Of a DNA stretch of 14,592 nt, positions 1 through 6,700 are shown in pieces (positions within the stretch are counted from its first letter, which is position 1; each line of letters begins with the position of its first letter). The notes below the pieces were generated by a model that was not told the origin of the DNA, searched no databases, and was given only the letters and a program-made list of their open reading frames with translations. This stretch comes from Planctomycetota bacterium (GTDB lineage: Bacteria > Planctomycetota > JAJSAM01): the NCBI GenBank assembly GCA_029932425.1, contig JAOZQC010000026.1:1-14592 (forward strand), read 5' to 3'. A program made the position numbers and the translations under genes.

Positions 1-1
1 C

Positions 2-1018
2 AAGGCGCCGGCGGCAAGGCCCGCCACGGTCGTGGAGCTGCTGCAGCCGGTCCACGTGGTAGTAGGCCATGAGCGGTTCGAACGCCGGATCGCCACGGGT
101 GACGGATCGCCAGTCCAGCCGGGAAGAGGATAACTCCCCGGGGGTGGCGGTGGCGTCGGCCCACGGTCCCCGGAGCTCCCCCGAGCCGTCGAGGCGCCGC
201 AGGGTCACGTCCCTCGCCGCGGAGTCGAGCCGGGCGGTGTCGAGGTCGCTCTGGTCGCGGAGGGTGCCGTCCCGGAGGACGTAGACCGGGTTCGGGTCGT
301 AGAGCCGCGCGGACCCGTCCCGGTACCGGCGCAGATCCAGGACCCGGCGCGGGTCCCCGGACCGGGCGTCGACGAGGACGCGCGCGCTCTCCTCCCGGGT
401 CTTCACGTCCACGAGCCAGGCGAGCCAGCCGCCCGGACCCTCGGGCACGATCACCAGGCGGGGCGGGCGGATCCGGGGCGCCCCGGCCGACTCCTCCCCC
501 ACGAGCTCCACCGCCGCCTCCCGGGCGGCGCCGGCGTCCACGGAAGGCGCGGTCTCCACCCCGGCCACGGGGAACAGGTCCGCGTTCAGGAGGAGGGGGC
601 GACCGGCGCGGTCGAGGTGCACGCTCACCTCGCTCCCGAGCACGGGAACGCCGGAGATCACCTGCTCGTACCGGAGGTGCCAGCCGGAAAGGCTCGGGAA
701 CTCCCTCTTCAGGCGGAGCGTCCCGGGCCGGGCGTCGAGGCCCAGGGAGGAGCGGCTCTCGGCCAGCACGGCCCGCGCCGCGCTCCGGGGGTCGCCGTTC
801 CGGGGCCGGGCGCCGGGGAAGACCAGGCGGCGCGGAAAGGAGGGGACGACCGGCCGCGCGGCCGCGGGGGAAGCGGCCCCGGAGGCGGGGGCGGGAACGA
901 GGGGCCGGGCGCCGCCCGCGGCCGGCCGCCGCGGCGGAGGGAGATCCCCCGGGGAGGCCGCGAGGAGCACCGCGGCGGTCAGGAGCAGGCAGAAGAGGGC
1001 GGAGCGGAGGGCTTTCAT
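2..1018 (-). CDS. Secreted M36/M4-like metallopeptidase precursor, N-terminal part (runs off left edge)
   Basis: The frame is open without a stop from the ATG at 1018 to the window edge, giving 339 codons of a longer gene. The N-terminus (MKALRSALFCLLLTAAVLLAA) is a signal peptide, so the product is exported. A Pro/Ala-rich linker follows. Residues about 110-150 read YEQVISGVPVLGSEVSVHLD, the signature of the fungalysin/thermolysin propeptide (FTP) domain, which acts as chaperone and inhibitor of the protease. A PepSY-like stretch comes next (about 165-235, with WLAWLVDV). Then come the linker YDPNPV and the motif MAYYHVDRL near the left edge, both typical of M36-type proteins just before the catalytic domain. 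The zinc site (HExxH) would lie outside the window, so activity cannot be judged. The start is fixed by the signal peptide; no strong Shine-Dalgarno is visible. It is divergent from the exonuclease gene. Family M36 versus another FTP-bearing family is inference. Confidence 0.8.
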   Translation of the reverse strand, partial: MKALRSALFCLLLTAAVLLAASPGDLPPPRRPAAGGARPLVPAPASGAASPAAARPVVPSFPRRLVFPGARPRNGDPRSAARAVLAESRSSLGLDARPGTLRLKREFPSLSGWHLRYEQVISGVPVLGSEVSVHLDRAGRPLLLNADLFPVAGVETAPSVDAGAAREAAVELVGEESAGAPRIRPPRLVIVPEGPGGWLAWLVDVKTREESARVLVDARSGDPRRVLDLRRYRDGSARLYDPNPVYVLRDGTLRDQSDLDTARLDSAARDVTLRRLDGSGELRGPWADATATPGELSSSRLDWRSVTRGDPAFEPLMAYYHVDRLQQLHDRGGPCRRRL

Positions 1019-1020
1019 CG

Positions 1021-1030
1021 TTCCCGGGAA
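1021..1030. repeat. 10-bp perfect palindrome next to peptidase start
   Basis: TTCCCGGGAA is self-complementary and ends two bases before the ATG (1018, minus strand) of the peptidase gene, where it covers the expected ribosome-binding position. It could be an operator half-site pair or chance. Confidence 0.3.
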
Positions 1031-1039
1031 TCTACCACG

Positions 1040-1099
1040 GGCGGGGACCGATCGTTGGGCATCATGGGACGGGCGGGGCCCGGGAGGGCGGTCCCCGCC
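1040..1099. repeat. 11-bp perfect inverted repeat in divergent intergenic region
   Basis: GGCGGGGACCG at 1040-1050 is matched by its exact reverse complement CGGTCCCCGCC at 1089-1099, with 38 bases between the arms. It lies in the roughly 100-base gap between the divergent peptidase and exonuclease genes. It could be an operator for both, or a hairpin in the exonuclease leader. High GC makes chance matches fairly likely. Confidence 0.4.
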
Positions 1100-1105
1100 G
1101 CTCCG

Positions 1106-1110
1106 GGAGG
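1106..1110 (+). promoter_or_regulatory. Shine-Dalgarno site that supports a CTG start for the exonuclease
   Basis: GGAGG at 1106-1110 ends six bases before CTG 1117-1119, a normal spacing. It lies about 40 bases before the first in-frame ATG (1150), far too distant to serve that codon. No in-frame ATG, GTG or TTG exists upstream of 1150 within the open frame back to at least 1021. Confidence 0.55.
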
Positions 1111-1116
1111 TGCCCC

Positions 1117-1719
1117 CTGGCGATCCGCTTCCTCGGGCTGGACGGAGAGATGACGGGAGCCGACCTGGCCGCCGGCGGCCGCCTCATCCAGATCGGGCTG
1201 GCCTTCGGGACGGGCCCCGGGGAGTGGATCGCGGAGAGGATCGGCTGGGATCCCGGGGACTACGCGGCGGATCCCCGGGCGATGGCGGTGCACGGGATCT
1301 CCGAGCAGGAGATACGGGACGCGCCCCGTGCGGAGGTCGTGGACCGCCGCCTCTACGAGTGGTGCCGGGCCCACGGGGGGACGCCGGAGAAACGGAGGCT
1401 CGTGGCCGTGGGGTTCAACGTGGGGGCCTTCGATCTCCCCTTCGTCCGGGACGCCTTGCCCGAGACCTCCCGTCTCCTGAGCCGCCGCAGCGTGGATCTC
1501 AACGCGGTCTGCTTCCTGCTCGCGGGCACCCTGGTCCACGGCGGATCGAGGCCTTCCTGGACCGGGTGGCGGAGGCTGGCGAAGCGGGCCGCGGAGGCCC
1601 GCCTGGCCGGCGAGGGCATCGAACCCGCCTGGCACGACGCGGGCTACGACGCCCTGGCTTCCCTGGTCGCCTTCGAGTGGCTCCGGGCCCGGGTCGCCGG
1701 GGTCCGCGGGGGGGGATGA
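1117..1719 (+). CDS. DEDDh-type 3'-5' exonuclease (DnaQ-like fold), probable CTG start
   Basis: About 200 residues. Exo I reads FLGLDGEMTG, with catalytic Asp (1141-1143) and Glu (1147-1149). Exo II is in AVGFNVGAFDLPFV. Exo III is WHDAGYD, with the His-x4-Asp spacing of the DEDDh subclass. All catalytic positions are therefore present, and the family uses two metal ions to remove nucleotides from 3' ends of DNA or RNA. The sequence RLIQIGLAF after Exo I resembles oligoribonuclease/RNase T-like proteins; which substrate is used cannot be told. Starting at the first ATG (1150) would delete both Exo I acidic residues, so the true start is upstream. CTG 1117, with GGAGG six bases before it, is the best candidate. 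Its TGA stop (1717-1719) overlaps the ATG of the transporter, implying translational coupling. Only the exact start is uncertain. Confidence 0.8.
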   Translation: MAIRFLGLDGEMTGADLAAGGRLIQIGLAFGTGPGEWIAERIGWDPGDYAADPRAMAVHGISEQEIRDAPRAEVVDRRLYEWCRAHGGTPEKRRLVAVGFNVGAFDLPFVRDALPETSRLLSRRSVDLNAVCFLLAGTLVHGGSRPSWTGWRRLAKRAAEARLAGEGIEPAWHDAGYDALASLVAFEWLRARVAGVRGGG

Positions 1720-3710
1720 CCGGGGACCGGGAATACCGGCGCCGGGTCCGGGCCTGGGCCCTCTACGACTGGGGGAACTCCGCCTTCGCCACCGTGGTGC
1801 TCACCGCGGTGATGCCGGTGTACTACGCCACGGTGGCCGCCGACGCGCTGCCGAGCCGCGCCCGGGCCACCGCGTACTGGACGTTCACCCTCGGCGTCTC
1901 CCTGGGCCTGGTGGCCCTCCTGGCTCCCGTGCTGGGGACGATCGCCGATCTCCGCCGCGGCAAGAAGAGGTTCCTCTCCCTGTTCGCGGGGATCGGAATC
2001 CTGGGCACGGGGCTCCTCGTCCTCGTGGGCACCGGGGACTGGCTCCTGGCCAGCGCGCTCGTGGTGGTGGGACGGGTGGGGTTCTCCGGGGCCAACGTGT
2101 TCTACGACGCCCTGCTCCCCCACGTGGCCCGGGAGGAGGATCGGAGCCGGGTCTCCGCCCTCGGCTACGCGGCGGGATACCTGGGGGGCGGGCTGCTCCT
2201 CGCCCTGGCCGTGGTCCTCATCCGCCTGCTCGGGAACGGGCACTGGGGCGTCCGGCTCTCGTTCCCCGCGGTGGCGCTGTGGTGGGCGATCTTCGCCGTC
2301 CCCCTCCTGCGGCGGGTCCCGGAACCCCCGGCCGCGGCCGCGGCCCCCGGGACCCCGGTCCTGCGGGCCGGTCTCGGCCGCCTCCGGGACACCTTCCGCA
2401 GGGTCCGCCGTCACCGGCAGTTCTTCCGGTTCCTCCTGGCCTACCTCCTCTACAACGACGGCATCGGGACCGTCATCTCCGTGGCCGCGATCTACGGGAC
2501 GGAGCTGGAGCTGCCTCCGGACCAGATGATCCTGGCCATCCTCATGGTGCAGTTCGCGGGGATCCCCCTCACCCTCCTCTTCGGGAGGATCGCCACGCCC
2601 GGAGCGCGGGGCCGGGCGGTGTGCCTGGCCTTCGTGGCCGGCAACCTCCTCCTCCTGCCCGCGGCGGGGATCGCCGGCCGGAACCTCCTGCCCGCGGCCC
2701 TCACGGGGGCTCCGCCCCCCCTCTCCCCCGCCCCGGAAGGTTCGCCGGCGGCGGGCCGCCGGCCCGCCGCGGACGCCGCGGCCGCCCCTCCCGGAGCCTG
2801 GCGCCTGGGTCCCCCCCCGGACCTGCCCCCGGGCGTGGGCGGGAGCTGGGCCGAGACCCGGGTGCCGGGGGCCACCCTCGCGTTCCGGTTCCGGGGCCGG
2901 CGCGGGGCGGTGGTCTTCCGCCGGGGGCCCGACGCCGGGCGGATCGAGGTCCTCCTCGACGGCGAGATCGTCCTCTTCGACGGGGTCCCCTACCTCGAGG
3001 GCGGGAGGCGGACGGCGCGCTGGGACGAGCGGGCGGAGGTGACCGCCCGCCACGGGGGCGATCACGAGCTCGTCCTCCGGTGTCTCCCCGGCCGGGGCCC
3101 GGCCGGGGCTCCGTCGCGGGCGGCGATCCGGGCCTTCGAGGTCCTGCCTCCGGAACGCGCCCACCACACGGGCTTCATCCTCGGAGGCCTCCTCGCCCTG
3201 GAGGCGCTGCTGGCGCTCCTCGCCCTCTTCCCGGGCCGCCGGCTCCTCCGGAGGGCGGCCCGCGGGATGGACGCCCGGCGGGGCGTGCTCCTCTCCCTCG
3301 CGGCCTACACCGCCATCGCCCTCTGGGGCTTTTCCCTCGATTCCGTCTTCGAGTTCTGGCTCCTGGCCTTCCTGGTGGGGGTCGTCCTCGGGGGCAGCCA
3401 GGCCCTCTCCCGGAGCCTCTGCGCGGACCTCTCCCCTCCCTCGGCCAGCGGCGAGTTCTTCGGCCTCTTCTCGGTGATGTCGCGGTTCTCGGCCGTCCTG
3501 GGGCCCCTCGCCTTCGCGGGCGCCGCCCTGGCCTTCGGGAGCAGCCGTCCCGCCGTCCTCGGCATCGCCGCCTTCTTTCTCGCGGGCGGCGCCCTGCTCC
3601 TCCGGGTGGACGTGGAGGAGGGGCGGAGGACGGCCCGGGAGGAGGATGCCCGGTTGCGGGAGCTCGCCGGCGGGTCTTCACTCAACCCTCCGGGGAGGGA
3701 TTCCCGATAG
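1716..3710 (+). CDS. UMF1/Atg22-type MFS transporter with inserted two-helix plus beta-sandwich module
   Basis: 664 residues, against roughly 430-460 for ordinary UMF1 proteins. The N-terminus has the family signature RAWALYDWGNSAFATVV, and the C-terminal half has GGSQALSRSL and GEFFGLFSVMSRF, also family hallmarks. About eight membrane segments precede residue 300. Then comes extra sequence: a hydrophobic segment (302-322), a Pro/Ala-rich linker, a soluble beta-rich domain (about 362-478) and another hydrophobic segment (486-506). The canonical last helices follow (from about 520). The soluble part contains FRGRRGAVVFRRG, GRIEVLLDGE and IRAFEVL, a pattern like galactose-binding/carbohydrate-binding jelly-roll domains. 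With two flanking helices it should sit outside the membrane. Bacterial UMF1 substrates are poorly known; yeast Atg22 exports amino acids from the vacuole. The start overlaps the upstream stop (ATGA). Confidence 0.85.
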   Translation: MTGDREYRRRVRAWALYDWGNSAFATVVLTAVMPVYYATVAADALPSRARATAYWTFTLGVSLGLVALLAPVLGTIADLRRGKKRFLSLFAGIGILGTGLLVLVGTGDWLLASALVVVGRVGFSGANVFYDALLPHVAREEDRSRVSALGYAAGYLGGGLLLALAVVLIRLLGNGHWGVRLSFPAVALWWAIFAVPLLRRVPEPPAAAAAPGTPVLRAGLGRLRDTFRRVRRHRQFFRFLLAYLLYNDGIGTVISVAAIYGTELELPPDQMILAILMVQFAGIPLTLLFGRIATPGARGRAVCLAFVAGNLLLLPAAGIAGRNLLPAALTGAPPPLSPAPEGSPAAGRRPAADAAAAPPGAWRLGPPPDLPPGVGGSWAETRVPGATLAFRFRGRRGAVVFRRGPDAGRIEVLLDGEIVLFDGVPYLEGGRRTARWDERAEVTARHGGDHELVLRCLPGRGPAGAPSRAAIRAFEVLPPERAHHTGFILGGLLALEALLALLALFPGRRLLRRAARGMDARRGVLLSLAAYTAIALWGFSLDSVFEFWLLAFLVGVVLGGSQALSRSLCADLSPPSASGEFFGLFSVMSRFSAVLGPLAFAGAALAFGSSRPAVLGIAAFFLAGGALLLRVDVEEGRRTAREEDARLRELAGGSSLNPPGRDSR

Positions 3711-3722
3711 GAGGTCGGGTGC

Positions 3723-3742
3723 CGGGCGGCGGCCGGCGCCCG
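3723..3742 (+). other. GC-rich hairpin just before the kinase ribosome-binding site
   Basis: CGGGCG (3723-3728) pairs with CGCCCG (3737-3742) around an 8-base loop, in the 48-base gap between the transporter stop and the kinase start. There is no T-run, so it is not a standard intrinsic terminator. It ends two bases before the Shine-Dalgarno and could tune read-through or translation. It may also be chance in such GC-rich DNA. Confidence 0.3.
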
Positions 3743-3744
3743 CG

Positions 3745-3750
3745 AGGAGG
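3745..3750 (+). promoter_or_regulatory. Shine-Dalgarno for the GTG start of the kinase hybrid
   Basis: AGGAGG at 3745-3750 is a perfect anti-16S match placed eight bases before GTG 3759. It fixes the start that puts the kinase glycine loop at residue 14. Confidence 0.75.
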
Positions 3751-3758
3751 GTTGCGGC

Positions 3759-6700
3759 GTGTGGACTCCAGACGGGGTGAGGTACCGGAGACCCCTCGGC
3801 TCGGGGGGCGAGGCTTCCGTGTTCCTGGGGGAGGACACCCGGAGCGGCGAGCGCCTGAGCGTGAAGCACGTCCCCCTGGACCGGGGGGAGGAGGTCCTCC
3901 GGGAGTTCGCGGTCCTGGCGGGCATCGAGTACCCGGGGCTGCCCCGCGTCGTGGAGTACGGGACCCGGGACGATCGTGCGTTCTACACCTACCGGCACTC
4001 CCGGGGGGGGAGCCTGCGGGCCGTGGGCCGGGCCCGGGATCCGGCGGCCTGGGACCGGTCCGCGGTGGGCCTGCTCGGCGCCCTCCTGGTCCTCCACGAG
4101 CTGGGCTACCTGCACTATGACGTCTCCCCCGGCAACGTGCTTCTCACGAAGGAGTCGTCCTGGCGCGACGTGCTCCTCATCGATGCCGGTTTCGCGGGGC
4201 CCCCGGGCCTGAGCCTCAGGGGTACGCCGGGATACACGGCCCCGGAGATCCTGGCCGGCTTCCCGGGGGGGAGGGCGAGCGACCTGTTCGCGGCGGGAAT
4301 CCTGCTCGCGGAGTATGCCCTCGGCCCGGGGTTCCTCGAGGGGAATACGCCCCGGGAGCGCCTGGAGGACCTCGAGCGGCGGGGGGACGAGATCCGGGCC
4401 GCGTTCGGGGAGGTCCTGGGAGAGGCCCGCGCCGACCTCCTCGGACGTCTCCTCGAGCCGGACGCCGGACGCCGGGAAGCGGACGCCTGCCTCGCCCTCC
4501 GGGCGCTCGGGGCGGCGGGGGCGGCGGGGGCCGGATCCTGCTTCCGGACCGCCCTGGAAGCCGTCGTGAGGGCCGGCCTCACCCCGGGGGCCCGCGCGGA
4601 GCGGGAGATCCTCCGCGTTCTCGACGACCTGCCCGCGGCGTCCGCGGGAGCATCCGATCCGGCGCCCGTCCTGCTGGCCGTCTCCCCCGCCCCGGAGTTC
4701 CGGCGCACGGTGCTCTCCCGGTGTCTGAAGGAGGCGGCGCGCCGGGCGGTGCCGGTGCGGCGCTGCGAGAGGGCCGTGCTCCTCGGCGGGGCCGTCTCCC
4801 TGACCTCCGGCGAGGTGGAGGAGATCCTGGCCGGGGCGGCGGGCGGCGGGCCGGAAGCGGCGGGCATCATCGCCCCCGGCGCGGGGGATCCGGTCGTGGT
4901 GCGCGCGGACGGGATCTCGGAGGAGGAGCTGGCGCGCGGCCTGGAGCGGCTGAACTTCGAGGCGGGAAGCGCGGAGCACCTCGCCCGTCGCATCGTGCCC
5001 GAGGTGCGGAGCGGGCGGTTCTCCACCGGGGCCTTCCTCGCCTACCTGGCGGCGGAGGGCCATCTCCGGCGCTCCTCCTGTTCCTGGCTCGCCGGCGGCG
5101 TCCGGGAGGAGTGGCTGGCCCGCGGGCTCTCCGCGGCGGAGATCCGGGTGGAGACCGCCTCCCTCGGGGCGGCCGCGCGGGAGGCTCTCCTCGACCTCGC
5201 GGCCGCCGCGGAGTTTCCCTCGCCGGAGGCTTCCGCCCGGGTGGCCCGGGCGAGGTCCGGACCCCTCCGACCCGCCCGGGATCGGCTCGTGCGGCCGCCC
5301 GCCCCCGGAGAGGCCCTCCGGCTCTATCCTCCCGCGCTCGCCGCCTTCCTCCGGGACGCGGCGGAGGCGGAGGAGATCCGCCGGGCTCACGCCCGGGTGT
5401 GGCGGATCCTCGAGGAGGAACGGGAACCCGCCACGGACCCCGCCCGCGTCTACCATCGGCTGCGGGCGGGGCGGGGGACGGCGGAGGGGGACGCGGAGGT
5501 GCTCGAGGACTGTCTGGACGCGGCCCGCATGGCCCAGGCCCGGCTCCTGGCCCGTGCCCTCCGGGAGGCGGATGCGTCCCGGGTGGATCTCTGCGAGGCC
5601 GCGGCCTGGACGGCGGCGGAAGCGGGCGACGAGGATCTCCTGGCCGCCTGCCTCTCGCGGGCGGGGGCCGCCGCCGGGCGGAGCGACTCGCTCCGGTACC
5701 TGGACGCGCTGCTCGAGTACCGGCGGGAGGGGCGGATCTCGTGGCGGCGCGGCCGCCCGGAAGGCATCGCCCGGGCCGCGATGGAAGCCCTGGTGGGGGA
5801 TCGAGCGGAGGGCGAAGAGGGAGCGGGATGCGCCCTCGCCCGGCTGGAGAGTGCGGCCGGACTCGCGCCGCCGGCGGAGGGGGAGGGCGGCGCGGAGCGG
5901 ATCGCCCGGCTCGGCGAGGCCTGCCGGGAGCGGACGCCCGCCGAGAAGCGCATGCTGCTGCCGGCCCTGAACGCGGTGGCCCGCCGCCTGTTCACGGCGG
6001 GAAGGGTCGGCGAGGCGCGGGAGGCCTGGGAGGTGTGCCGCCGCACGGCGGACGCCTGGGGCCTGCGGCTCTGGCGGTTCCGGTTCGAAGGGAACGTGGC
6101 GAGCTGTCTCCTCCGGGAAGGGAGGCTCGCCCGGGCCCGGGAGATCCTGGAGCGGGTGGCCCGGGAGCACGAGGCGAGGGGGGACGTGCGGGGGGCCGCC
6201 GCCGTGTGGGGGAACCTGGGAGTGGCGGCCTACCAGGCGGGGGACGTGGACGCGGCCCGGCGCAGCTTCGAGCGCCAGGAGCTCCTCGTGCGGGAGGGGG
6301 GCCGGGAGCGGGACCTGCCCTTCGTCCGCGCGCGGCTCGGGGGGGCCTGGCAGGAGCTGGGGGACTGGGCCCGGGCGGAGCGGGAATACCGGGCCGCCGC
6401 CCGCCTGGCCCCCCTGCTCGGGGACGCGGACACGGAGATCGTGGCCCGCGTGAACCTGGGCCATCTGCTCCTGGCCGCCGGACGGATCGGAGAGGCCCGG
6501 GAGCAGCTCCGGAAGCTCCGCGATCTCCCGGGGGGGGAGGCCGGCCGGAACGACGACGTGGCGGACCTGGAGAGGGCCTGCGTCCTGGCCACGGGCACGC
6601 CGGTCCTCGACGCCTCGGCCACGGTGCGGATCCTCCTCGAAGAGAAGGAGGACGACGAGCGGATGGAGACGGCCCTGCGCAACGCCGTTCTCCTCGGCCT

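Noticed and set aside
1064..1153. Small plus-strand frame starting at ATG 1064 that ends by ATGA overlap at the internal exonuclease ATG
   Set aside because: It could be a leader peptide, but there is no Shine-Dalgarno before it and the peptide is GC-driven. The overlap with ATG 1150 means little because 1150 is unlikely to be the true start.
1110..1715. N-terminal extension of the transporter frame back to GTG 1110
   Set aside because: The extension is low-complexity Pro/Arg/Gly sequence overlapping the exonuclease. The family N-terminus begins at ATG 1716.
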